The position numbers and the translations under genes were made by a program. Shown in pieces: positions 1 through 11,775 of a DNA stretch of 64,000 nt. The DNA is from Hevea brasiliensis. Its lineage: Eukaryota; Streptophyta; Magnoliopsida; Malpighiales; Euphorbiaceae. The DNA is taken from the NCBI RefSeq assembly GCF_030052815.1, contig NC_079504.1, positions 41,175,041-41,239,040 of the forward strand, written 5' to 3'. The notes below the pieces were generated by a model, which was not told the origin of the DNA, did not search any database, and saw only the letters and a list, made by a program, of their open reading frames with translations. The first letter of the stretch is position 1. Every line of letters begins with the position of its first letter.

Positions 1-2261
1 CTCAGTTGCTATCCCAAATTCGTATGGGACCCCATGAAATCCTTAGTTAAGGGTTAGTTGTGAAACTACTAGAAATTAGAAAATCAAAGAAATAAAAAGG
101 AATCAAGTACAATTAAGTGAATCAGAACCTTAGGACTCATCGGGCATTATGGAAAAAGATGGACTATAACCCGATGATGGGCATTTTGGTCAATTCACTT
201 CAAGAGGTGACTTTTGACCTAAATGTCCATTAAAATGTATGAGATTAAATTATTGAAAAGGGATTAAAAAAGTAAAGAAGTGGATGGAAGAAAAAAAAGA
301 AAAGAAATTTTCATATTTAAATTGAATTATGACATAAGCATGACCTCATCATGACACAATTAAAAATTATAATTTAAATTAATTTAATTAAAGGATAATC
401 ATGTATAAAAGGAGACAAAAATTTAAATAAAAATAAAATAAAATAATCTCTTCTTCCTCATCCATATGGCCAGCTCCCTTCTCTCTCTCTTTCTCATCCA
501 TTTTCCTCCATTGTTACCCAAATTGAGCTCTTGAAACTCCAACTCTTTTCATAAATTTTCCCATTAAATTAATAGAAAACCTCTAATTAAGCTTCAAAGT
601 GAAGGTTGGGAAAAAGAAACACAAGAAAAGTTGAAAGGATTTTGAAGATTTGAAAGCTCAATTAGAGGTAACAGTTTTATGAGCTTTGATTAGTGATCCA
701 TGCATGAAATTAGGGTTAATTATGAAGAATATGCCCAAGAAAACATGAAAATTTTGCATGAATCATGAAGAGGGAAATTCGGCCAGCCAAAGGGAATTAG
801 GGTTTTGATGTGTTTTAAATGAATTGAACATGAATTCTTGGTTAAATGATGTTGTATATATGTTTGGGGTAGTGAGCTTGCATGGAATTGAATGAGTTTG
901 GAAGATGGAAAAATTAGCATTTATGGAAATTAGGGTTTTGTGGTATGTTATGCAATTAAGGTTTATAAGGCCTAATTATGGTCATTTGGCATACTTTAGT
1001 TAAGAATTTATGTTGAATTGATGAAAGGAATTGATGGAATTGTAGTATGTTGAATGGCCAGAATTCTGGACCCTTTAGTCTAGCATGTTTGAATGAGTAT
1101 AAATTGAGCTACATAGCTCAAATTAGTGTGAGGCTAATTGAAGATGAAACCTAAGACAATATTCTAAAAATGTCATGAAGACACCTTGTCCAGAAACTGA
1201 CCATAGGTTGCCCTGAATTTGGCTTGAATCCGGATTGCAATTCTGGACCTGACTAGAAATGACCAAATGAACAGTACTTAATAAATTAGGCATAACTCAC
1301 TCTAGAAAACTCCAAATTAGGTGATTCTTAAAACAATGAAAACCTGAGATATAGAAGAAAAATTCTTATGAAGACCCAAATTATGATCCAAAGTTTATAT
1401 TATTGCTAGACAAAGTTGGTCCAGCAAATCTTCCCTAATTTTGGACTAACTTGGAAATTCTGGACAATTACCTATCCGACCAATTTTGGAAAAATTGCCA
1501 TAACTTGGGCTAAAAAAATGCAAATTATGTGATTCTAAAGCCAAAATTCTCATAAGACATAGAACTAAAAATTTTATGTTTTGACCAGAACCCAGTTCTT
1601 AGAGCAAGATAGAGGAATCATTGGGATAAATTAGGAATCCTAAATCTAGAATTCCTGCTCCTTGGCAAACTGGCCTTGTGACCTCCGAATGATTATCAAG
1701 CCATAACTTCCTCTACAAAACTCCAATTGAAGTGATTCAATATGATTTGAAAACCTAAGACAAATACCTAAAACATTGTTTCAGGGACTAGGGCCAAATT
1801 ATGAGCTTAAGATGACCAGATATGGAATGCAAAGTTAATGTATAAATCTGGAAACCTAGAATCTCAGGATATGGTACTTAGAATAGTGTTTAGTAATTTG
1901 GCAATAACTTGAGATCCAGAACTCCAAATTGAGTTATTCAAATTGGAAAATAAAATTAAGACATAGAGGAACAAGTTTCATAAAGAAAACTACACTAAAT
2001 TATGACCAGAACTAAGTTAAAATGGGGTTGCAAAGTCAGGGTCCAGAAGTGCCCTGGATCCATAATACATTGAAAATTTCAATGTCTACTTAGAGATGCA
2101 TTAGGCATTAAGTTGATTAGCTATTGAGGATAATTGAAATGATTATTGAAGCTTAGTAATTGTGTGATTTCATAGGATAAAGAAACTTTTAAGAAAGGGA
2201 AGGATTAAGCTAAAAAGAGAAAAGTCAAAGAAGGTTTGTGCACAACTAACCCTTTTTATTT
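1..2261 (+). repeat. E1 gypsy 5' LTR, segment I
   Basis: This is the left part of a long gypsy LTR whose first bases lie outside the window. The opening bases resemble a stretch about 85-100 nt into the LTR starting at 18196, so little is missing. The same LTR resumes at 6400 and 16398 after two insertions and ends at 17574, giving at least 3.9 kb in total. It has no credible coding region. From about 1285 it holds four diverged copies of a 200-213 bp unit, each starting near a 'cataactt' stretch followed by an 'aactccaaatt' motif (near 1285, 1498, 1700 and 1901). It ends at the target duplication of solo LTR S1. Confidence 0.8.
1285..2040 (+). repeat. Degenerate ~205-bp tandem repeat inside E1 LTR
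   Basis: Units begin near 1285, 1498, 1700 and 1901. Each carries a 'taactt' phrase, then 'actccaaatt', then 'gtgattca', then a purine-rich 'aagacatag' stretch. Similar units occur in the A LTR near 19700 and 19915. The units are too diverged to be recent. They probably explain why these LTRs exceed 3 kb. Confidence 0.55.
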
Positions 2262-2266
2262 GTTTT
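2262..2266. repeat. Left target-site duplication of S1 (GTTTT)
   Basis: GTTTT here and at 6395-6399 flank the S1 LTR exactly. The 5 bp length is what Ty3/gypsy integrases produce. Confidence 0.85.
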
Positions 2267-2864
2267 TGTCACACCCTACCCCTCTGTAAGGCATAACATG
2301 ATCCCGTAGTATACCTAATGAATTACCAACTTCGTCTACTGATAACCCATTAAATACACTACAAGGGATTTTAAAAACTTTTCTTACTTATTTTACAGTG
2401 GTGAGCACTATTTACAGGTGTTAAAAACTTTGGTGAACTGAAGTGAAACAATTAACTCATTTGGTTTATTTGGAATTTCTGTAAAAATTTTGGCAGAGTG
2501 CCATCTGTATTTTGGACAAAACAGTTCTTCAGAAAACCTGTAAAAAGCACTTCAATAATTTTCCAAATCTCAACTCCAATACATTTCTCGACACAACCAT
2601 TTATCAACTCAATTCCATAGAAATTTTTCAAAGTCTGAGATAAGGAAATATAATACAATTTTCACAAGTCAAATAACTCATAATTAATTTACAACTTCAA
2701 GGTACAATTTGAATTTACAACTGCTCAAAACCAAAAGCAAAATGTACATACAGTGTCATACATTACAGTACAAAATGCAAAATACTGGTATACTCATTAT
2801 ACCAGGTAATCCCTCGCTGGATGTATATGCAGCCTAGTCTGCTGCCCTGTCTGTCTCTCTACCT

Positions 2865-2904
2865 GCGACAGCAATGAAAAGCTATCGCTGAGACAATGTC
2901 TCAG
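2865..2904 (-). other. Conserved LTR double hairpin, S1
   Basis: Hairpin 1 pairs CTGAGAC (2888-2894) with GTCTCAG (2898-2904). Hairpin 2 pairs GCGACAGC (2865-2872) with GCTATCGC (2881-2888), with one wobble. On the LTR strand the order is GCACCACT, hairpin 1, hairpin 2. It lies about 620 nt before the LTR 3' end, as in the other gypsy LTRs here. Confidence 0.6.
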
Positions 2905-3094
2905 TGGTGCACAACATTAACCAAATACAATTTTAAATCACAATTCATAAATCATATCAATAGTGGATACTTAAAACCATAGTTAAATTCAAGACAATGA
3001 ATGTCATAAGGAATTTAAACTCCAATTCACAAATTATCAAAATTCATAATAACACAATTTAGTCAAATAGTTTAAGAATACCGTATTGCCAATT

Positions 3095-3440
3095 CATACA
3101 CAATTTGCTCAAATTACTGAATAACACAGTTTTTTTTTTCCAATCAATGACACAATTTGATCAAATAACTGAATAATACCATTTTGCAAATCAATAACAC
3201 AATCCGATCAAATAACTGAATAATATCGTTTTGCAAATCAATAACACAATTCGATCAAATAACTGAATAATATCGTTTTGCAAATCAATAACACAATTCG
3301 ATCAAATAACTGAATAATATCGTTTTGCAAATCAATAACACAATTCGATCAAATAACTGAATAATATCGTTTTGCAAATCAATAACACAATTCGATCAAA
3401 TAACTGAATAATACAATGTTGCCAATCAATAACACAATTT
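3095..3440. repeat. 47-bp tandem array in S1
   Basis: About seven copies of a 47 bp unit containing 'aacacaattcgatcaaata' and 'actgaataatatcg'. The central four copies are nearly identical; the edge copies are diverged. Only S1 carries this array, so it expanded after S1 split from its relatives. Confidence 0.85.
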
Positions 3441-6394
3441 AGGTCATGACACAAATTTTTCCATATATGCCGTGTTGTATACCACGACAAGACATACTCA
3501 CCCCAATAATCGAAATCAATGAGGGAGGAAGCTAGCTATATAATGAGAACTCATCCACACTCACCTCAGACTGGTAAGTCAAGGAGGGAGGAACATAATC
3601 ATACTCACCCCAGACTGATAAGTCAAAGAGGGAGGAATAATCACACTCACCCCATTAATGGAGGAGGAACATAGTATCAGTGTCATGCCAATTGTGAGTC
3701 AAAACAATTCCAAACATTTTATTCAAATGATCCGTAAGAATCCAATAAATTTCCAAAGTTATAATTTCATTCACAAAATGGCAACACAATTCGTAATTCA
3801 CTTCAATTTCCACAAAAACCATTTACAGTGCTTTTCAATCAATAAGTATCCATCAATATCATTCAAACAATTTTTCACAGTTTCAAACCATTCACCATGT
3901 TTTTCAATCAATAAGTGTTCATCAAACACATTTCCATAATTTAAAACAATAATATACAAATAGTCAATATTTATTTCAATTGAAAAATTCAAGAGAAATA
4001 GTTATTGTGTACAAACCTCTGATATTTGTCTCCTGGTCTTGACTAAGTATTTCTTTCCCTTTTGCTGAGTCCTTGTTAACTGAGAAACACAATTTGAAGT
4101 GTTTCAGTGCTAAATTAATTTGCCTCTAACGATAGTGTTCGATAAATAATTCACTGAATACCTTTATTTGTTTAATCACCTAATATACCGACCCTCGATA
4201 TTTTCTAGGTAAATTAGGTTTTAGTGTCCTTTATATGTCACATTCGATAGGGTTTTAGGGTTGGTACGTGTTACCAAACTCAATTCTATGTATATTGCGT
4301 TTTCTTGCATTTTATTGCAAATTGCTGGATTTCGGGATACTAGTTTGACCTAGCCGGACGGTCTAGTTCCCTCGGTTTTCAGGTTTCGGTCAAAACTACA
4401 AACTTGTAGATCTATGTCTTATGGACCGCGGTGCAAAATTTTAGGTCAATCCGAGTTAAGTAGACCAAGTTATGGTCATTACACTATTGCTGGTCAAATG
4501 GTACCAATTTAGGTCAATTTTAGGTCAATTTGGTCAACTTTGGTTCGGCCAGTTTTTGGACCCGAACTTGTGCAAGCTTTTTGACTTGCTTCTGGTCATT
4601 TCTGGGTTTTGGTGTCTTCATAAGACTTGTAGGTATGGGTCTTAAATATTCATGGTTAAAATTTCAGGTCAATTGGACCTGTTTTGAGTGAGTTATGGTC
4701 TAAACACTCACTACTGCCCAATTGGTCATTTTTCAGGTCCTAATTGCACCTAATCCGAATTGGTCATTTTCTTAGGTCACCTTGCAAGCAGAATTTTGGT
4801 ATGTTTTCTCAATGAAAGTTGGCACATTTTGTGCCTAGTTTCACCTCCAATTGGTCTCATACCAATTGAGGTTACACATTTAAAGTTATAGGTCTATTTG
4901 CACACTGCCCTCTATATGTCTTTCAAACCCCAATTCAAACACACATTTAACTTGCTCTACTTTAAATCCCCATACCTAATTCTGATTTTATACCATTCCA
5001 TATTCATTTATCACTTCTTACTATGGTCAATTTGGACAGAATACAAACATTCTCAATACATCAAATACAACCCAAAAACACAAAGTCCAAATTTAGCAAT
5101 ATATGTACATAAATACACTTAATCATTACATATAATCTCCACTACTAATTTACATATACATTCATCAATTCTTCTATGTCAACATTCTGCCAACACTTCC
5201 ATCAATACATACAATTATTCAAGGGTTCCCAAGCTGCGAAAACCTTCTTCAACACCACATTGCCCTACAATTCATCAATTCTCATCCAAGTGCCAAAATC
5301 ACCATATAAACATGAAGTAATTCACTAGGTTATTAAATCATCATGATCAACACCATTTCTCATCAATTATATGCACAAATATCTCATCAAAAACGTGACT
5401 CCATGGCTGTCCAAAATGAAAACAACAATAACTCTTCAAACTCAAAAATTTTCTTCACAAATCCAACACCCATAACATGCACACAAAACTTAACAAAGCT
5501 ATCTTCAAAAATACTAACTTACCTTATGGTTGAAAGTTGCCAAACCTTGATTAAACTTCTTAAAATTGGTATCAAGTTCTTCCTTATGATGTGTAGACAA
5601 TTTTTGATGAAGAAATCTAAGTGATTGGAGGTGGAATGGAGGGGTGGATCAAGCTTGAATGAAAATGGCCATGGTGGTTTCTTCACTTCTTCAATTCGGC
5701 AATGTTGAGGAACCTTGGAGAAGATGAAGTTTGATGGAAGCAATCTGCCCACTTAGCATATATTTTAATCCCATAGTGCCCCACTTACTTAAGAAAAATG
5801 ATTTAATAAGATTTAAGTGCTAATTACACAATTTTCACTCCACTTTTGGCTATTTACATTAGGTACCACTAAACTAATTTTTCATTTTATTTTCTAAGTG
5901 TAATGTTATTTATTTTTAATGGAAATTTAGGTCAAAAGACACTTCGGGATGTCAAATGACCATAATGCCCCTGTTCGGGTTGCATTCCCGATTTTTCGGT
6001 AATACCGGGTTTTGTCCGTTTTTCGATTTCTCACTTTTCTTTGTACTAATTATTTAATTTTTCTTTGATTTTTCTAATGATATTTATACTTCAATAAGGG
6101 TCTATTTAATTCCTAAAAATATTTTCTAGGGTTCCCCGCAGTCTAGGGCTAGTCAACGGTCCACGCCGTGACTTCCCGGTGCGGTCACCCATCGTTAGAT
6201 TTCCCGGCTCGTTTAACTTGATCACATTTCTTTGCTATCATTTTTCCTTTGTTTTTCTTGTACTTTCTTTTCTTGTATTTCATTATTTTATGTCTCCTCA
6301 CTCATATCGAAGTACGGTTCTAGGCATCCTAGCTGTCCGGACAACACTGGTCACCGGAGCAGCAGAACGCACTACCGAACATAGGGGTGTTACA

Positions 6395-6399
6395 GTTTT
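6395..6399. repeat. Right target-site duplication of S1 (GTTTT)
   Basis: Matches 2262-2266 and closes the S1 insertion. Confidence 0.85.
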
Positions 6400-6840
6400 T
6401 CACTTTGAAATTGATTTGAATAAGCGTATATGAATGAATTATGATTTTTATTGTATTGAGAACTTTAAATTGTTGAATGAAATTGTATGAATCAAATATG
6501 ATTTTTCCTATGCATCTAAAGAATTATTTACATTGTTTTGAAAATTGTGAATTATGAAATGAAATTATATTATGAAAAGGCAGATGTTGGCCCTTAATTT
6601 CAATGTAGCAAGGGGGTGGGTCAGTATTTGAATGTATTTTGAAATGCTTTTGTGAACTTAATGTGTTGCTAACCATGTGCATGAATTTACAACAATTAAA
6701 TATGTTTATTGATTTATAAATGTATTTTGTGAATGGAATTTCTTTAAAAATGTTTTGAAATCATAGTTGACATGACAATGTGATTGTGTTCCTCATTAGC
6801 TTGTCTAGTGAGATGATATTGATTGTAATCTCCTTCACTT
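6400..6840 (+). repeat. E1 gypsy 5' LTR, segment II
   Basis: Continuation of the E1 LTR between S1 and the copia element. The bases before S1 ('ggtttgtgcac') and after it line up with an uninterrupted stretch of the A LTR near 20410. No coding potential seen. Confidence 0.75.
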
Positions 6841-6845
6841 GTTGG
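6841..6845. repeat. Left target-site duplication of copia K (GTTGG)
   Basis: GTTGG here and at 16393-16397 flank the copia element exactly. Confidence 0.9.
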
Positions 6846-8948
6846 TGAAGGAACGGAAGCGTGAAAAACACAAATTTATACCATTGAATTCAAAAATTTT
6901 CACCTAGGGTCACATGCATCATGCAAGATTTATTTTTATCTATTTGATTTCAATGATAAACAACATATTAAAACTCTTTTAATATGTTTTTGGATCTGTA
7001 TTTGCCATTTAAGATTTTAAAATTAATCAGATTAATTTTAGAACCCTAGATTAAATCAAGAACGATTACACTAACCTCTTGATGCAATCGCAAATGTCTG
7101 CGCCTTTGAGATTCGTCTTCAGGACACCAGATGTTGTCCCTCTAGCTTGTCCACACCAAGAACACCTATGGCAGCCCTTGAATAGCTTCTAAAGCTTTTT
7201 CTATTAATTATAAAATCAAGTTCTGCCTTTTAAGAGATTAAAGATGTAAACAGGACACTAGAAACAATTTCTAGTGTTTTTAATTCAAGAGATTGATGGC
7301 TAATCTCTTTGAATTGATAAGAGATGAAGAAGAAGAGATAAAAACCCTCAAAGTGGCATGACAAAGGAGTGTGGCTACTGGTTGTGTTTTATTTTCTCAT
7401 AACAACACTTAAATAGCTAGGTTAACACATTAAACCCTTGCCACATGTCACCCTTTGATTAGCTCTAGGTTTAAGTGATCCAATCACATTGTGCCAAGTG
7501 TCAAACCTATATTTAATCTTGATTTTAATCATCTTACATGACTAAAAAAAACATTTGGCAAGTTTATGTGTAATCCCATGTGTCACCATCTCATGGTGCC
7601 ACGTGTCACACTGCAAAATGATCAAAATGCCCCTATGTCTTAATTTTGAGTTCTTAACCCAAAATAATTATTTTCTTCTTCTAATTAATTTATATCAAAT
7701 ATAAATTAATTAATTAATCTCTATTAATTAATTTCTCATTAATTAAATTCATATTTAAACACTTTAAATATAAATTTAACTTATATTATACATCCAATAA
7801 TCTAGATTTGGTTTCAAGTCATGCTAGGGACTTTGCAATCTAATTGCAAACCAAACCTATTTAATTAATCAATTAAACTCTTTAATTAATTAATTAAATC
7901 ATATTTAAATAGGTGATAACTTGTGTATGTGTGTGACTTACTAGGCTCATCACTAATTGGCAATGAGACATGATATCAACTCTTAATATCATCAGAACTC
8001 TTTCTTACCATAAATGATTTCTCTAAATCATTTTATGAACCTCATAGACCATGGTTAACACCTAGCATAGCATGCCATGGCCACCCAATTAGTAATAAGG
8101 TTTACCTTAAATGAACCTATAATCATATATTACCATGCACTAGAATCTCTCTGTTACAAAATCCCAACTCAAGCCGGAGTCATGGTTTATGTCAAACTCC
8201 ATTTGCTATGAATATTATGTTTTCTTTTAATTCTAGTTCTTGATTAAAAGATTTTCTCATCAGAAACTCTTTTCAAAATAAATCTTTCTGTCCTGGCCAG
8301 GAACTTGAAACATCAAGAACAATTAAATGAACATAGGATTTTATCTCTATTTACTTAGAGGAACAGATTCCATCTTGATCAACACCTACCTCCATATATA
8401 ACTAGTAGGAGCCAACACATGCCCATATACCCATACACAAGACAAGTATGAAAGCAGATCAAACTCAAACTACCTATATACAAGATGACTATACTATCTC
8501 AGTCTAAAGATTATATGCATCGATATGATTTATGACAAAACATTGACAAGAGTAAACTCCATGTGCTTGTCATAAGTGTCACCGGTTCGCCTACTTATCA
8601 TTTATAAGTGCCTATCATGTTTGTCATATGGCATGAGACTCACCATTCCATCTTATTTATATCTCATATAAATAACTTGGGAACAAACATGAATACAATC
8701 TTTCCGATAAGTCATGTCCTTATCATGAAGTATCCTCGATTATGAACCTATTTATGATACTTTGTGCTAGAAATATTGTCACTCATATTCTTAACAACTT
8801 AAGAATAATATTTCTAACAAAATATCAATGGACCTTTTCTATTACACATAAATATATTATGTAAACGGAAAAGTGGAAATGCCTTTTATTAATAAAAATA
8901 TATATAAGATACATACTAAATGATATGCTCTAGGGCATACTACTAATA
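6846..8948 (-). repeat. K copia 3' LTR
   Basis: 2103 bp, nearly identical to 14287-16392. It starts TGAAGGAACGG on the + strand; its other end reads 'tactaata' where the partner has 'tactaaca', so the outer TG of this copy has mutated. It is AT-rich with palindromic TTAATTAATTAA runs near 7690-7740 and 7885. No gene seen. Confidence 0.92.
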
Positions 8949-8963
8949 ATCTCCCACTAGCAC
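8949..8963 (-). other. K polypurine tract
   Basis: On the element strand it reads GTGCTAGTGGGAGAT, directly before the 3' LTR. This is the expected position and composition of a copia plus-strand primer. Confidence 0.75.
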
Positions 8964-8985
8964 TAGAGCCATTCATTACAATACC

Positions 8986-9796
8986 TTAGACCCATCTTCT
9001 CAAGATGTCACTTAACCGAGCTTGTGACAAAGGCTTAGTGCATGGATCACCTGAATTTTTCACCGATGTTATTTTTCTGCATGGCTATATCGCTTTGCCC
9101 AACTATATGTCCGATAATGTGGTAGTGCCTTTCTATGTGTTTGGATTTTGGGTGAGACCTTAGTTCCTTAGCTCAGATGATCGCTCCATTGTTGTCACGA
9201 TTAGTGGAACCGCTGACTCAATGGAAGGAACTACTGTAAGTTCTCACACGAACTTCTTTATCCAAATAGCTTCCTTTGCAGATCTCGATGCAGAATATAC
9301 TTAGCCTCAGAGTGGAATCTGCAAATCGTGCTCGCTTGGAACTCTTCCAATTGACTGCACCTCCATTACAAATGAACACATATTTAGAGGTAGACTTTCT
9401 ATCATCAATATCTGATTGGAAATCAGAATCAGTATAACCAACCAATTGCAAGTCTCCACCTCCATAAATCAAGAATAAATCCTTAGTTCTTCTCAAGTAC
9501 TTAAGGATATTCTTGACAGCTATCCAGTGTTCTAAACCTGGATTGGATTGATACCTGCTAGTCAAACTAACAGCATATGCGATATCCAACCTAGTACACA
9601 ACATTGCATACATTAAACTTCCAATAGCCGAAGCATATGGAATCCTGGCCATCTTATCTCTTTCTTCAGGTGTCTTTGGAGACATCTCTTTAGAAAGATG
9701 GATACCATGTCTCACTGGTAACAATCCTCTCTTGGAATCAAGCATGTTAAACCTCTTTAACACCTTTTTCCAAGTATAGACTTTGGGATAAACCAA
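8986..9796 (-). pseudogene. K pol C-terminus: RNase H, broken
   Basis: The open part (9218-9796) carries the end of the RT thumb and the copia RNase H start, with the motifs ASAIGSLMYAM, VGYTDSDF and DDRKSTSKYVF. After SSKRARFADSTL the frame is lost. Fragments of the remaining RNase H can still be read in other frames: VPSIESAVPL, KITSVKNSGDPC and the conserved tail DPCTKPLSQARLSDILRRWV, ending at a stop at 8986-8988. The tail pins the end of pol just before the polypurine tract. At least three frameshifts and two stops lie between. In an intact element this domain removes the RNA template during reverse transcription. Confidence 0.85.
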
Positions 9797-10766
9797 TTAT
9801 TCTTTTCGCTCTATCTCTATAGATGCGAATCCCAAGAATATAGGTTGCCTCCCCTAAGTCTTTCATGGAGAATGTATTTGACAACCATACCTTTATAATC
9901 GTCAACATACCTGTGTCATTACCCATCAATAGTATGTCATCCACATATAAGACAAGGAAAGTGATAGCACTGTCAATAACCTTCTTATATACACATGGCT
10001 CATCCTCATTTTTGATAAAACCAAAGGATTTAATGGCTTCATCAAAATGGATGTTCCAACTCCTCGAAGCTTGTTTCAACCCATAAATGGATCGCTTTAG
10101 CTTGCATACCTTGGAACCATCTTGGGATTCAAATCCCCTAGGTTGTTCCATGAAAATGTTTTCTTCAATGTATCCATTGAGAAAAGCTGTTTTGACATCC
10201 ATCTGCCAAATCTCATAATCATAGTACGCAGCTATTGCTAATAAAATCCTAATTGATTTAAGCATGGCAACAGGTGAGAAAGTCTCCTCATAGTCGATTC
10301 CTTGCCTTTGGCGAAACCCTTTCGCTACTAGCCTTGCCTTATAGGTCTCAACCTTTCCATCAGAACCAATTTTCTTCTTGAAAACCCATTTGTTCCCTAT
10401 AAGTATAATACCTTCAGATGGGTCAACAAGATCCCAAACTTGATTCTTATACATGGAATCAATCTCGAATTTTATAGCATCAATCCATTTTGAAGAGTCT
10501 ATATCTGATATAGCTTCTTCATAGGTAAGTGGATCATCTCCATGATCTACTTCTTCATGAGTAGACAACTCTTATTCTTCTTCATGAAGAAAACCATATC
10601 TCACTGGTGGGTGAGATACCCTGGTTGTTCTACGAGGAACAGCTGTAGATGTTTCATCAATGGGTATAGGTTGACTAGATGGATCTATATCCATCTGATC
10701 TGTTGATTGGTCAGAATTCTCTAATTCCAACTCTATTTGCCTTCCTTTGCCTCTTTCTTGAACAAA
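9747..10766 (-). pseudogene. K pol: reverse transcriptase, broken
   Basis: The longest open copia segment: 273 residues from 10568. It shows the copia RT hallmarks in order: WVFKKKIGSDG, ARLVAKGFRQ, the first catalytic Asp in MDVKTAFLNG (residues 123-132), KSIYGLKQ-like KRSIYGLKQAS, and the catalytic YVDD (residues 208-211). The active-site residues are intact. Upstream, 10575-10766 reads in the same frame through one stop and encodes the usual acidic linker before RT. It overlaps the RNase H segment by 50 bp in another frame, so a frameshift near 9770 separates them. Confidence 0.9.
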
Positions 10767-11160
10767 CTATTGTTCAAGAACTGTGGCATCTCTACTTATC
10801 ACAACCTTTTGTGAAGTAGGCAAATAAAAATAATATCCAAAACTAACTTTTGGATATCCAACAAATCGACCTTTTTCTGATCTGGTCTCCAATTTATCAG
10901 TGTTCAGCTTTTTGATATAAGCTGGACAACCCCAAATCTTAACATGCTTAAGACTTGGTTTTCTTCCATGCCATATCTCATAAGGTGTGGAAGAAACTGA
11001 TTTTGATGGAATCCTATTCAGAATATACAAAGCTGATTCTAATGCAAATCCCTAAAAGGAGATTGGCATATCAGTATAGCTCATCATACTACGTACCATA
11101 TCCAATAGGGTACGATTTTTCCTTTCAGATACACCATTCACCGTATGCGTTCTGGAGGAG
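10767..11160 (-). pseudogene. K pol: integrase C-terminal part, broken
   Basis: The open part (10767-11030) encodes the copia integrase end with YILNRIPSKSVSSTPYEIWH, GRKPSLKHVKIWGCPAYI and GRFVGYPKVSFGYYFYLP. Between 11031 and 11160 the frame is broken, but NGVSERKNRTLLDMVRSMMS can be read, including the catalytic Glu of the DD35E triad. It ends with a TAG before the linker to RT. Confidence 0.85.
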
Positions 11161-11748
11161 TCACCGAGAAACAATGCCATGCTCTCTCAAGTATTCATCA
11201 AATTCAGTACTCAAATATTCACCTCCACGATCTGATCGAAGAGCTTTAATATTCTTTCCTGTTTGATTTTCTACTTCAGATTTAAATTCTTTGAACTTTT
11301 CAAAAGATTCATGTTTGTATTTCATCAAATACAAATACCTAAACCTTGATTTATCATCAGTAAAGGTAATAAAATAATGAAAACCCCCTCTAGCCATTTC
11401 TTTAAATGGACCACATACATCACTATGTATTAGCTCCAAAATATTTTCAGCTCTTAGCCCCTGTCCAACAAAGGGTGATCTAGTCATTTTGCCCTGAAGG
11501 CAAGATTCACAAGTTGGAGTAGGCTCAGAGCCCAATGAGGATAAAATCCCCATTTTCTCCAGTTTTGCAATCCTATCTTCTGCAACATGACATAACCTTA
11601 AGTGCCAAATATATTTTGAACTTGAGTTGGTTTTCACCATGGCATTGCATTCTTTTAGATTGCTATACTCTGGCCAGTGGAAACACTTTCTTATTGGCAA
11701 TGGAAACACTTTCCTGTTGGCAGTGGAAACACTTTCCTTTGCCTTCAT
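11161..11748 (-). pseudogene. K GAG-pre-integrase and integrase core
   Basis: 195 residues. The zinc-binding HHCC of the GAG-pre-integrase domain is visible: H49 in WHLRLCH, H54, C80 and C83. The integrase core follows with Asp110 in HSDVCGP and Asp173 in LRSDRGGEYLS. The third catalytic residue is in the next, frameshifted segment. The first 36 residues come from the zinc-knuckle remnant, so the knuckle runs straight into GAG-pre-integrase with no aspartic protease between them (about 200 residues missing). Confidence 0.88.
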
Positions 11749-11752
11749 CAGC
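11680..11752 (-). repeat. Triplicated 23-bp zinc-knuckle segment in K gag
   Basis: The stretch coding for a CFHC half-knuckle is present three times at a 23 bp period (visible on the + strand as three copies of 'tggaaacactttc'). Because 23 is not a multiple of three, each copy shifts the frame. The second half of the knuckle (H...C) is lost. Confidence 0.75.
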
Positions 11753-11775
11753 TTTAGTCTTCCTTTTCTGTTTAG

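Larger units (their letters stand above)
2267..6394 (-). mobile_element. S1, solo gypsy LTR
   Basis: A 4128 bp LTR in reverse orientation. On the + strand it starts TGTCACACC and ends GTGTTACA, which are the two termini of this LTR family (TGTAACACC...GGTGTGACA on its own strand). It is flanked by the 5 bp duplication GTTTT and has no internal gag or pol, so it is a solo LTR left by LTR-LTR recombination. It sits inside the E1 LTR in opposite orientation. It contains a 47 bp tandem array (about 3095-3440) and the conserved double hairpin (2865-2904). Short ORFs inside are low complexity and match no protein family. Confidence 0.88.

Noticed and set aside
3095..3440. Possible CRISPR-like array (regular 47 bp repeats)
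   Set aside because: The repeats are directly adjacent with no unique spacers, in a plant LTR, and no cas genes exist. It is an ordinary tandem repeat.
4898..5624. Short open frames in S1 (up to 93 codons)
   Set aside because: Low-complexity AT-rich LTR sequence, no family motif, not kept in related LTRs.
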